A DNA stretch of 64,000 bases from contig NZ_GG657757.1 of the NCBI RefSeq assembly GCF_000158955.1, positions 5,416,036 through 5,480,035 on the forward strand. The letters run 5' to 3'. Both the position numbers and the translations under genes were made by a program. Numbering within the stretch: position 1 is the first letter of the stretch; every line of letters begins with the position of its first letter. The notes below the pieces were generated by a model, which worked only from the letters and a program-made list of their open reading frames with translations, was not told where the DNA came from and ran no database searches. This stretch comes from Streptomyces viridochromogenes DSM 40736. Its GTDB lineage: Bacteria > Actinomycetota > Actinomycetes > Streptomycetales > Streptomycetaceae. Below are positions 41,934 to 50,095 of the stretch, in pieces.

Positions 41934-43289
41934 TCAGCAGAGCCCGACCGCCTCGCCCGGGCCCTCGGGCCAGGCCGTCAGCGGGGTGAAACCCTGGTGG
42001 CCGCATTCGCCGAAGACCCTGACCGGGGCGCCGCCCGACAGGGAGACGAGCCGCCACAGACCGGGCCGGGACCGCGCGGCCGGCGTGAGCGGCAACGCCG
42101 CGTCCCCGTCGACGTCCGCCAGCTGCCACGAGTCGCCGTCCGGGGTGGGCACGACCCGGTCCAGCGTCACCGGGACCGACTCCAGCCACGGATCGTCGCG
42201 CAGGGCGTCGCCGTAACGGGCCACCGCCTGGGACGTCGTCACACCCGGCGGCCGTGTCTCCGCCGGTGCCGGTGGTGCGAACTGTTCGCCCAACGCCGCT
42301 CGCAACTGCCCGGCCCCCGGAAAGGAGGACACCTCGGCCTCCAGAGCCAGGCCCACCGGCAGTGCCAGCTCCGGGGCGCGGCCTGCGGCGCCGTAGGAGA
42401 GGAGCAGCACCGTGCGGTGGGAGTCGGCGCCGTACAACCAGATCCGGCGGGTCGTCAGGCGTGTGTCCGCAGTGTCGTACTGGGCGAGCACCAGCCAGCG
42501 GTCCCGCAGTGGCGGGCCGTCCGCGGAGGCCGGCAGGCCGATCCGGGAACGGACCGTGGCGGCGAGGCCCTCCGGCAGCCGCTCGCGGCGCAACCAGCCC
42601 TGGCCGAGCAGATGCAGCAGCGCGCACTCCTCCAGCAGCCGCACCGGCCAGCCCGGTCCCGTGGACGGGATGGCACCCAACTCCCGGACCCGGCCGGCCA
42701 GGCCCTGCGCCTGCGCGTCGACCATCCGGGCCGCCGTTTCCTCCCAGAGGCCGTACCCGGACTGCTCCGCCGTCGCCAGGCCGCCGCGCAGCAGATCGGC
42801 CAGGCGCTGCTCCAGCTCCACCGCGCCCGCCGTGACCCGCTCGGCCCGGCGCTCCGCCCGGCGCCGCGCCGCCTCCGGATCAGCGGACCCGGACGGCGAA
42901 CCCGGACTCTCCCCGGACCTCTTCTCCTCCGCGCGCTTGCGCCGCCCCGCTATCCACTGGCCGGCCCACTCCGGCGCCTCCCCCCGTGGCACCGCCCCGT
43001 CGCCGCCGGCCCAGAGCAGCAGCAGGCCGAGGGCGTGCTTGCACGGGAACTTGCGACTCGGACAACTGCACTTGTACGCGGGCCCGGAGGCGTCCGCGAT
43101 GTCGACCACCGTCTGATAGGGCTTGCTTCCGCTGCCCTTGCACAGTCCCCACACCGTCCCCTCGTCGGAACTCCCCGCCTCGGACCACGGCCCCGCCGCG
43201 CCGAGTTTGCTTCCCGCTTTGCGTGACGCGGTGTCAGGCGCCAGTGCCAGCACCTGGTCCGCGGTCCAGCGCACCCCCTGCTGAGTCAT
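41934..43289 (-). CDS. SWIM zinc-finger protein of the MoxR-vWA locus
   Basis: A 451-residue protein. The SWIM motif CSCPSRKFPCKHALGLLLLW (CxC-x6-CxH) lies near residue 75-95 and should bind zinc, DNA or protein. It is preceded by RWTADQVLALAPDTASRKAG, typical of this SWIM family. A basic coiled region (ARRRAERRAERV) follows, and the C-terminal half is a mixed fold without known motifs. ATG 43289 starts after GGTGAC; the SD is weak, and ATG 43319 is in frame. The gene diverges from the MoxR ATPase, sharing a promoter region with a 13-bp inverted repeat, and precedes the DUF5691-like gene. Confidence 0.85.
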   Translation of the reverse strand: MTQQGVRWTADQVLALAPDTASRKAGSKLGAAGPWSEAGSSDEGTVWGLCKGSGSKPYQTVVDIADASGPAYKCSCPSRKFPCKHALGLLLLWAGGDGAVPRGEAPEWAGQWIAGRRKRAEEKRSGESPGSPSGSADPEAARRRAERRAERVTAGAVELEQRLADLLRGGLATAEQSGYGLWEETAARMVDAQAQGLAGRVRELGAIPSTGPGWPVRLLEECALLHLLGQGWLRRERLPEGLAATVRSRIGLPASADGPPLRDRWLVLAQYDTADTRLTTRRIWLYGADSHRTVLLLSYGAAGRAPELALPVGLALEAEVSSFPGAGQLRAALGEQFAPPAPAETRPPGVTTSQAVARYGDALRDDPWLESVPVTLDRVVPTPDGDSWQLADVDGDAALPLTPAARSRPGLWRLVSLSGGAPVRVFGECGHQGFTPLTAWPEGPGEAVGLC

Positions 43290-43307
43290 GTCACCGAAGG
43301 TAGATCC

Positions 43308-43380
43308 CACCACTGACAATCGGGTCCGCGAGCCGTCCCGGCAGAGCGTTTTCGCAGGTCAGAACGCATTGTCAGTGGTG
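43308..43380. promoter_or_regulatory. Perfect 13-bp inverted repeat in the divergent promoter
   Basis: CACCACTGACAAT (43308-43320) and its exact reverse complement ATTGTCAGTGGTG (43368-43380) are separated by 47 bp, between the starts of the SWIM gene (43289, minus) and the MoxR gene (43435, plus). Each arm reads TTGTCAGTGGTG toward its own gene. It may be a shared operator, or paired -35-like elements. Confidence 0.7.
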
Positions 43381-43434
43381 TGGTGCAACGTGGATGCCAG
43401 ATCCGAACCGGCTGAGCTGGAGGGGGACTTTGCC

Positions 43435-44565
43435 ATGACTGTGTCCGTTGAGTCGACGTCCGTCGAAGCGGGGGAGGCGGAATCGACACATACGTTGCGA
43501 CCGCACGCCGAGGACGCCTTCGCCGGTGAACTCGCCGCGCTGGCCGCACAGGACGACCGTCCGCGCCCGGCCCGCTGGAAGCTGTCGCCGTGGGCCGTCG
43601 CCACGTACCTGCTCGGCGGCACGCTGCCGGACGGCACGGTGATCACACCGAAGTACGTGGGTCCGCGCCGCATCGTCGAGGTCGCCGTCACCACGCTCGC
43701 CACCGACCGCGCCCTGCTCCTGCTCGGCGTGCCCGGCACGGCGAAGACCTGGGTGTCCGAGCACCTGGCCGCGGCGGTCAGCGGCGACTCCACGCTGCTG
43801 GTGCAGGGCACCGCCGGCACACCGGAAGAGGCCATCCGGTACGGCTGGAACTACGCGCGGTTGCTCGCCCACGGCCCGAGCCGTGACGCCCTCGTGCCCA
43901 GCCCCGTCATGCGGGCCATGGCCGACGGCATGACGGCCCGCGTCGAGGAACTGACCCGTATCCCGGCGGACGTGCAGGACACGCTCATCACGATCCTGTC
44001 CGAGAAGACGCTGCCGATACCGGAGCTGGGCCAGGAGGTGCAGGCGGTCCGCGGCTTCAACCTGATCGCCACCGCCAACGACCGGGACCGAGGGGTCAAC
44101 GACCTGTCCAGCGCCCTGCGCCGCCGCTTCAACACGGTGGTGCTGCCCCTGCCGGAGAGCCCCGAGGCCGAGGTCGACATCGTCTCGCGCCGCGTCGACC
44201 AGATCGGCAGGTCCCTCGACCTGCCGGCCGCGCCCGACGGCCTCGACGAGATCCGCCGTGTCGTCACGGTCTTCCGTGAGCTGCGCGACGGCGTCACCGG
44301 CGACGGCCGGACGAAGCTGAAGTCGCCCAGCGGCACGCTGTCCACGGCCGAGGCGATCTCCGTCGTCACCAACGGGCTCGCCCTGGCGGCCCACTTCGGT
44401 GACGGTGTGCTGCGGCCGAGCGACGTCGCCGCGGGCATCCTCGGCGCGGTGGTCCGTGACCCGGCGGCCGACCGGGTCATCTGGCAGGAGTACCTGGAGA
44501 CGGTCGTCCGTGAGCGGGACGGCTGGAAGGACTTCTACCGGGCCTGCCGGGAGGTGAGCGTGTGA
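43435..44565 (+). CDS. MoxR-type AAA+ ATPase
   Basis: A 376-residue AAA+ ATPase of the MoxR branch, which remodel or activate client proteins with a vWA partner. Walker A is GVPGTAKTW; the Walker B region reads ARVEELTRIPADVQ, with Glu in place of the usual Asp of DE; sensor 1 is NLIATANDRDRG; the Arg-finger region is SSALRRRFNTV. A helical lid with TAEAISVVTNGLALAAHFG follows. ATG 43435 has GGAGGGGG upstream. It starts the plus-strand operon ahead of DUF5682-like, small ORF and vWA genes, with 85 bp to the next. Clients are unknown; RavA-ViaA, NorQ-NorD and CbbQ-CbbO are established analogues. Confidence 0.88.
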   Translation: MTVSVESTSVEAGEAESTHTLRPHAEDAFAGELAALAAQDDRPRPARWKLSPWAVATYLLGGTLPDGTVITPKYVGPRRIVEVAVTTLATDRALLLLGVPGTAKTWVSEHLAAAVSGDSTLLVQGTAGTPEEAIRYGWNYARLLAHGPSRDALVPSPVMRAMADGMTARVEELTRIPADVQDTLITILSEKTLPIPELGQEVQAVRGFNLIATANDRDRGVNDLSSALRRRFNTVVLPLPESPEAEVDIVSRRVDQIGRSLDLPAAPDGLDEIRRVVTVFRELRDGVTGDGRTKLKSPSGTLSTAEAISVVTNGLALAAHFGDGVLRPSDVAAGILGAVVRDPAADRVIWQEYLETVVRERDGWKDFYRACREVSV

Positions 44566-44650
44566 GCGATAGGGGGCGGGGGCCCTTGGGCGGCGGGACG
44601 GCGGTTGGCGGCGGGATCGGCTGGGACGTCAGGGATGAGAGGGGGAGGAA

Positions 44651-47143
44651 GTGACGAGCATGGCAAGTGCTGTGGGGCGGGGGGCCGGAGCGGGGCCGTT
44701 GCTGCTCGGGGTGCGGCACCACGGGCCGGGGTCGGCGCGGGCCGTGCGGGCGGCGCTGGAGGAGGTCCGGCCGCGGGTCGTGCTGATCGAGGGGCCGCCG
44801 GAGGCCGACACCCTGGTTCCGCTCGCCGCGGACGAGGAGATGCGGCCACCGGTCGCCCTGCTCGCCCATGCGGTGGACGAACCCGGCCGCTCGGCGTTCT
44901 GGCCGCTGGCGGAGTTCTCCCCGGAGTGGGTCGCCGTCCGCTGGGCCCTGGAGCACGACGTCCCGGCCCGCTTCATCGACCTGCCGGCCACGCACACGCT
45001 GGCCTGGGGGAGGCAGCAGGACGAGGCGGAAGTGGTGGGTGAACGCCCCCTGGACGCCGAGGCCGACGCCGACACCGCCGAGGCCGAGGCCGCGGGCGAC
45101 ACCGCGACCGACCCCGCCGCGGGCGACACCGGGCCCGTACCCACTCCGCGTTCCGCGCCCGACCCCACTCCCGATTCCGCCCCTGACCCTGACGACGTGC
45201 GGATCGATCCGCTCGGTGTGCTGGCGCGGACCGCTGGTTACGACGACCCGGAGCGGTGGTGGGAGGACGTCGTGGAGCACCGGGGCGCGGGAAAGGGGGA
45301 CGCGCTCGCGCCGTTCACCGTGCTGGAGGAGGCCATGGCGGCCCTGCGGGAGACCTACGGCAGCGGGGGACACGACCGGGACCTGGTGCGGGAGGCCTAC
45401 ATGCGGCTCCAGGTGCGGGCCGCGCAGCGGGAGTTCGAGGACGGTGTGGCCGTCGTCTGCGGGGCCTGGCACGTGCCCGCGCTGCGGCAGAAGACCACCG
45501 TCGCCGCCGACCGGGCGCTGCTGAAGGGACTGGCCAAGGTCAAGACGGACATGACCTGGGTGCCATGGACCCACCGCAGGCTGTCCCGGGCCAGCGGGTA
45601 CGGGGCCGGCATCGAATCGCCGGGCTGGTACGGGCACTTGTTCAGCGCCCCGGACCGGCCGGTCGAGCGGTGGATGACGAAGGTGGCGGGACTGCTGCGT
45701 GCCGAGGACCGGATCGTCTCCTCCGCGCACGTCATCGAGGCCGTGCGGCTGGCCGAGACGCTCGCCGCGATGCGCGGCCGTCCGCTGCCCGGCCTGAGCG
45801 AGACGACCGACGCGGTGCGGGCGGTGATGTGCGAGGGCTCGGACGTGCCGCTGGCGCTGGTGCGGGACCGGCTGGTCGTGGGGGACGTGCTGGGGGAGGT
45901 GCCGTCGACGGCACCGGCGGTCCCGTTGCAGCGGGACCTCGCCCGGCTCCAGCGCCGCCTGCGGCTGAAACCCGAGGCGTTGGAACGGGAGCTGGAGCTC
46001 GACCTGCGCAAGGAGACCGACGCCGCCCGCAGCGGGCTGCTGCACCGGCTGCGGCTGCTCGGGATCGCCTGGGGCGAACCGGCCGCCTCGCGGGGCAGCA
46101 CGGGCACGTTCCGGGAGACCTGGCGGCTGCGCTGGGAGCCTGAGCTGTCCGTGCGGGTCGCCGAGGCCGGAGTGTGGGGGACGACCGTCCTGTCCGCCGC
46201 GACCGCGAAGGCAGAGGCGGACGCGGTCGCCGCGCGGGGCCTCGCCGACGTCACCGCGCTCGCCGAGCGCTGCCTGCTGGCCGAACTGCCCGAGGCGCTG
46301 CCCACGGTGATGCGGATCCTCGCCGACCGGGCGGCCCTCGACGCGGACGTCGGCCACCTCGCCCAGGCGCTGCCGGCCCTGGTCCGCTCCCTGCGCTACG
46401 GCGATGTGCGCGGCACGGACACCGGGGCTCTGGGCGAGGTCGCCGCGGGGCTGGCCGAGCGGGTCTTCGTCGGCCTGCCCCCGGCGTGCGCCGCGCTCGA
46501 CGCGGACGCGGCGGAGGAGATGCGGCGTCATGTCGACGCCGTGCACGGGGCCGTGGGGCTTCTGGGGGACGCCCCCGCGGCGGCACAGGGCCGTCTGAGG
46601 ACCCGGTGGCAGTCGGTGCTGCGTGTGCTGTGCGCGCGGGACACCGTGCCCGGCGTGATCCGGGGGCGGGCCGTGCGGCTCCTGCTCGACGACGGGGAGC
46701 TGACGCAGGAGGAGGCGGCGCGGCTCATGGGGCTCGTCCTCTCCCCGGGCACGCCGCCCGCGGACGCCGCCGCGTGGATCGAGGGCTTCGTCGGAGGAGG
46801 CTCCGGCGGCGGGATGCTCCTGGTCCACGACGAGCGGCTGCTCGGCCTGGTCGACGCGTGGCTGACCGGGGTGCCGGCGGAGGCATTCACGGACGTGCTG
46901 CCCCTGCTGCGGCGGACGTTCTCGGCGTACGAACCCGGGGTGCGCCGCACCCTCGGCGAACTGGTCCGGCGTGGACCGGCAGCCGGGGGCGGTGCGGCAC
47001 CGGCCGGCTCCGGCATACCCGGTTTCGCGGCAGAACTCGACCAGGAGCGCGCGGACGCCGTGCTGCCGGTCGTGCGGCTGCTGCTCGGACTGGACGAGGT
47101 GGCGGAGACGGCAGGCGAGGACTTGGCGGGGGTTACCGGATGA
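44651..47143 (+). CDS. DUF5682-like protein with TraB/ChaN-type N-terminal fold
   Basis: An 830-residue protein assigned from memory to DUF5682. The N-terminal 300 residues carry motifs like the EreA/ChaN/TraB superfamily: GVRHHGPGSARAV (His23-His24), LIEGPPEAD (Glu47), and near 271 GAWHVPAL. These residues are the ones that in related proteins bind metal or catalyse hydrolysis, so an enzyme (peptidase or esterase-like) is possible. The C-terminal 500 residues are helical Ala/Leu/Arg-rich without motif. GTG 44651 or ATG 44660 may be the start; GGGGGAGGAA suits the latter better. The stop overlaps the ATG of a 49-codon ORF. Function is unknown; context ties it to MoxR and vWA. Confidence 0.8.
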   Translation: MTSMASAVGRGAGAGPLLLGVRHHGPGSARAVRAALEEVRPRVVLIEGPPEADTLVPLAADEEMRPPVALLAHAVDEPGRSAFWPLAEFSPEWVAVRWALEHDVPARFIDLPATHTLAWGRQQDEAEVVGERPLDAEADADTAEAEAAGDTATDPAAGDTGPVPTPRSAPDPTPDSAPDPDDVRIDPLGVLARTAGYDDPERWWEDVVEHRGAGKGDALAPFTVLEEAMAALRETYGSGGHDRDLVREAYMRLQVRAAQREFEDGVAVVCGAWHVPALRQKTTVAADRALLKGLAKVKTDMTWVPWTHRRLSRASGYGAGIESPGWYGHLFSAPDRPVERWMTKVAGLLRAEDRIVSSAHVIEAVRLAETLAAMRGRPLPGLSETTDAVRAVMCEGSDVPLALVRDRLVVGDVLGEVPSTAPAVPLQRDLARLQRRLRLKPEALERELELDLRKETDAARSGLLHRLRLLGIAWGEPAASRGSTGTFRETWRLRWEPELSVRVAEAGVWGTTVLSAATAKAEADAVAARGLADVTALAERCLLAELPEALPTVMRILADRAALDADVGHLAQALPALVRSLRYGDVRGTDTGALGEVAAGLAERVFVGLPPACAALDADAAEEMRRHVDAVHGAVGLLGDAPAAAQGRLRTRWQSVLRVLCARDTVPGVIRGRAVRLLLDDGELTQEEAARLMGLVLSPGTPPADAAAWIEGFVGGGSGGGMLLVHDERLLGLVDAWLTGVPAEAFTDVLPLLRRTFSAYEPGVRRTLGELVRRGPAAGGGAAPAGSGIPGFAAELDQERADAVLPVVRLLLGLDEVAETAGEDLAGVTG

Positions 47144-47289
47144 CGACCGATGGACCGAGGAAAGCGGCGACGAGGGTGACGGCGGGGGAGGGCGCCGTCA
47201 GGAACGGACCCGGAGCGGAAGGCCGGCCGGCCACGACCGTGCCGGTGATCCCACTGTGGGAACGGCTGAGCAGGGGAGGACACGGATGA
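47140..47289 (+). CDS. 49-residue ORF coupled between DUF5682-like and vWA genes
   Basis: ATG 47140 overlaps the preceding TGA (ATGA) and its own TGA 47287-47289 overlaps the ATG of the vWA gene, so it fills the gap exactly and would be translated by re-initiation. The sequence starts MTTDGPRKAATRVT, is basic and disordered, and ends VPVIPLWERLSRGGHG, the only part with hydrophobic pattern. GGGGG lies upstream. The exact double coupling argues for a real small protein; no family is recognised. The alternative is a chance frame preserved by spacing. Confidence 0.55.
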   Translation: MTTDGPRKAATRVTAGEGAVRNGPGAEGRPATTVPVIPLWERLSRGGHG

Positions 47290-48455
47290 CGCCCGAGGTG
47301 GGGACGGACCCGGCGCAGGAGCGGTTGCGGCGGTGGCGGCTCGTGCTCGGCGGTGACGCGGCGGACGGCACCGGCTGCGCCCTGTCGGGGCAGGACGCGG
47401 CGATGGACGGGGCGCTCACCGCCCTCTACGGCAAGGGGGACAACTTTTCGCGGGGCGGCCGGGATCGTTCGGCGGGGCTCGGAGCGTCGGCGCCGTCCGT
47501 GGCGCGCTGGCTCGGGGACATCCGGACGTACTTCCCGTCCTCCGTCGTGCAGGTCATGCAGCGGGACGCCATCGACCGGCTCGGTCTCGCCACGCTGCTG
47601 CTGGAGCCGGAGATGCTGGAGGCCGTGGAGGCCGACGTGCATCTCGTCGGAACGCTGCTGTCGCTCAACAAGGCCATGCCGGAGACGACGAAGGAGACGG
47701 CACGGGCCGTCGTGCGCAAGGTCGTCGAGGATCTCGAGAAGCGGCTCGCCACCCGCACCCGGGCGACCCTCACCGGTGCCCTCGACCGCAGTGCGCGGAT
47801 CAACCGGCCCCGCCACCACGACATCGACTGGAACCGCACCATCGCGGCCAACCTCAAGCACTACCTGCCCGAGTACCGAACGATCGTGCCGGAGCGGCTC
47901 ATCGGGTACGGGCGGGCGACCCAGTCCACGAAGAAGGAGGTCATCCTCTGTATCGACCAGTCGGGATCCATGGCGGCATCGGTCGTGTACGCATCGGTGT
48001 TCGGAGCGGTGCTCGCCTCGATGCGGACGATCTGCACGCGACTCGTCGTCTTCGACACGGCGGTCGTCGACCTCACGGACCAGCTCGACGATCCCGTCGA
48101 CGTCCTGTTCGGGACGCAGTTGGGCGGCGGCACGGACATCAACCGTGCGCTCGCCTACTGCCAATCGCAGATCACCCGGCCCGCGGAGACGGTGGTCGTG
48201 CTCATCAGTGACCTCTACGAGGGCGGGATCCGGAACGAGATGCTCAAGCGGGTCTCGGCCATGAAGGCGTCGGGGGTGCAGTTCGTGACGCTGCTGGCGC
48301 TCTCGGACGAGGGGGCGCCGGCGTACGACAGGGAGCACGCGGCCGCGCTCGCCGCCCTGGGGGCACCGGCGTTCGCCTGTACGCCCGATCTGTTCCCGGA
48401 GGTGATGGCGGCGGCGATCGAGAAGCGGCCGCTGCCGATACCGGACGCGGCGTGA
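47286..48455 (+). CDS. vWA-domain protein with MIDAS metal site
   Basis: A 389-residue cytoplasmic protein. The helical N-terminal half (LLEPEMLEAVEADVHLVGTL, ARAVVRKVVEDLEKRLATRT) precedes a vWA domain from about residue 215. The MIDAS motif DQSGSM is near 224, the Thr is in GGGTDINRAL, and the Asp in LISDLYEGG. This matches the ViaA/CoxE class that works with MoxR ATPases. ATG 47286 has GGGGAGG 6 bases upstream and overlaps the stop of the 49-codon ORF. It should bind a divalent metal and a client acidic residue while MoxR supplies ATP-driven remodelling (family knowledge); the client is unknown. Confidence 0.88.
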   Translation: MTPEVGTDPAQERLRRWRLVLGGDAADGTGCALSGQDAAMDGALTALYGKGDNFSRGGRDRSAGLGASAPSVARWLGDIRTYFPSSVVQVMQRDAIDRLGLATLLLEPEMLEAVEADVHLVGTLLSLNKAMPETTKETARAVVRKVVEDLEKRLATRTRATLTGALDRSARINRPRHHDIDWNRTIAANLKHYLPEYRTIVPERLIGYGRATQSTKKEVILCIDQSGSMAASVVYASVFGAVLASMRTICTRLVVFDTAVVDLTDQLDDPVDVLFGTQLGGGTDINRALAYCQSQITRPAETVVVLISDLYEGGIRNEMLKRVSAMKASGVQFVTLLALSDEGAPAYDREHAAALAALGAPAFACTPDLFPEVMAAAIEKRPLPIPDAA

Positions 48456-48679
48456 CGAGCCGAAGGCGCGTCGTCGTCCGACTCGGGGGCAGCAAAACGG
48501 ACATGACGCCCCATCGGTTCGCAAGGGCTTGCGCAACCGGCGCACTCCCGTGCGAGGATCGGCGCCTGCTCGGCGGTGCGTCGTGCTGCGCCGGGCAGTA
48601 CCGCGGTGGGCCGACGCGTTGCTCGTGACGTGTGGAGCGCTCCGCGCTTGTTCCGTCGCACGGGAGGAAGCTCCCCTTC

Positions 48680-50095
48680 TTGACCTGGTCAGCAGCCCTG
48701 CCCGGTGCCGCTTTGCGCATGCTGCGCACGGCGGCCGGGCGGCGTGCCCTCCAAGTGGTGCTGCTGGTGGGCGGGGTGCTCGTCATCGGGCTGCTGTGCG
48801 GTGAGCGGGCGTCCGCGGCGGAGGGTGTGCGGGGCCTGACGGACAGCGCGGTGGGGCGGGTCGTCACGGACCAGCGGTCCCCGGCCCGGCCCGACGCGCA
48901 CGCCCCGATCGGCCGGCGGGGGCCGGCGGATGTCCGGCCCGTCTCCGAGCGGGCCGGCAGGGGGCACAGCCTGGAAGCCGTGGGGCAGCGGGGCGTGCGG
49001 GTGGTCGGTGATGCCGGGGAGGCCGCGGGCCGGGGGCTGGGAGAGGCACGGACCAAGGAACCGTCGTCGCCCTCCCCGTCGCAGCTCCCCGAGCCACCGA
49101 CGCGGCCGGCCCCATCCGATCCGCCGCCGCCCAACGTACCGGTGTTGTCCGATCCGCCGGTCCCGCCCAAGCTGCCCGCGCTGCCCGACCCGCAGGTATT
49201 GCCCGACCCGCCGGTCCTGCCCGAGCTGCCGGTGCTGTCGGACCCGCAGGTCCTGCCCAAGCTGCCGGTGCTGTCCGACCCGCCGCTCCTGCCCAAGCTG
49301 CCCGCGCTGCCCGACCCGCAGGTATTGCCCGACCCGCCGGTCCTGCCCGAGCTGCCGGTGCTGTCGGACCCGCAGGTCCTGCCCAAGCTGCCGGTGCTGT
49401 CCGACCCGCCGCTCCTGCCCAAGCTGCCCGCGCTGCCCGACCCGCAGGTATTGCCCGACCCGCCGGTCCTGCCCAAGCTGCCGGTGCTGTCGGACCCGCC
49501 GGTCCTGCCCAAGCTGCCGTCGCTCGTCGAACTCCCCGCGTTGTCCGGCCTCCTGCCCGCGCCTCCCACGGCTGAGGCCCCTCACCAGGGAGAGCCCCCT
49601 GCCCCTGGCCGGCTTGATCTCCCGGCCGTCCCACTCCCCACCCCGGTCACGTACGACCCGGCCCCGGGCCGGGTGACGACACCGTCGGCCGACGTGCCCG
49701 CCTCGGCCGACCCGGCGGCGACCGCGGTGGAGTGCGCCGATGCCGGGACGGAGGCCACGGCGCACGGCGACGTGCACCGTCCCGCCCGTGCTGGCGGCGC
49801 ATACCTCGTGAACCTCTCGCACCGCGACAGACGGGCACGCAACGCCGCCCCGTCCGCAGACCCGTCGGCCGCCCACAGCGCGCACGCCCCGGGCGCCCCC
49901 GCGCACCCCGACCGCCCCGACGGCACGCTCGGCAACCGGGCCACCGTCGACAACGGCGCCCCCCGCCACGGCGACGCGCACGCCGTCACCCTGAGCCTGC
50001 GCGTGCCGCTGAGGCTCGTGCCCGATGCCGCGGCCCGCTCCCACGCGGCCGGCACCCGGGACAGTCACCGGGACATCCCCCTCTTCCCCGGCTAG
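48680..50095 (+). CDS. Proline-rich exported repeat protein
   Basis: About 471 residues. The start is uncertain: TTG 48680 has GGGAGGAAG 9 bases upstream; ATG 48719 has none; the frame is open from 48632. A hydrophobic segment (ALQVVLLVGGVLVIGLLCGE with ASAAEG) is a signal peptide or anchor. The middle (about 165-290) is made of 14-residue units like LPVLSDPPVLPK, which would form a stiff polyproline-type rod; it includes two identical 126-bp copies. The C-terminus is Ala/His/Arg-rich. No catalytic domain is seen; a surface or wall-spanning role is inferred. Confidence 0.72.
   Translation: MTWSAALPGAALRMLRTAAGRRALQVVLLVGGVLVIGLLCGERASAAEGVRGLTDSAVGRVVTDQRSPARPDAHAPIGRRGPADVRPVSERAGRGHSLEAVGQRGVRVVGDAGEAAGRGLGEARTKEPSSPSPSQLPEPPTRPAPSDPPPPNVPVLSDPPVPPKLPALPDPQVLPDPPVLPELPVLSDPQVLPKLPVLSDPPLLPKLPALPDPQVLPDPPVLPELPVLSDPQVLPKLPVLSDPPLLPKLPALPDPQVLPDPPVLPKLPVLSDPPVLPKLPSLVELPALSGLLPAPPTAEAPHQGEPPAPGRLDLPAVPLPTPVTYDPAPGRVTTPSADVPASADPAATAVECADAGTEATAHGDVHRPARAGGAYLVNLSHRDRRARNAAPSADPSAAHSAHAPGAPAHPDRPDGTLGNRATVDNGAPRHGDAHAVTLSLRVPLRLVPDAAARSHAAGTRDSHRDIPLFPG
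49169..49540. repeat. 126-bp tandem repeats in the proline-rich gene
   Basis: Copies 49169-49294 and 49295-49420 are identical over all 126 bases; a third, partly diverged copy runs from 49421 to about 49540. Each copy comprises three 42-bp (14-codon) subunits, so the array keeps frame. Confidence 0.95.

Noticed and set aside
40166..48455. Horizontally acquired island
   Set aside because: Composition and codon use resemble the flanks, and there is no integrase, tRNA or direct-repeat boundary; it reads as resident chromosome.
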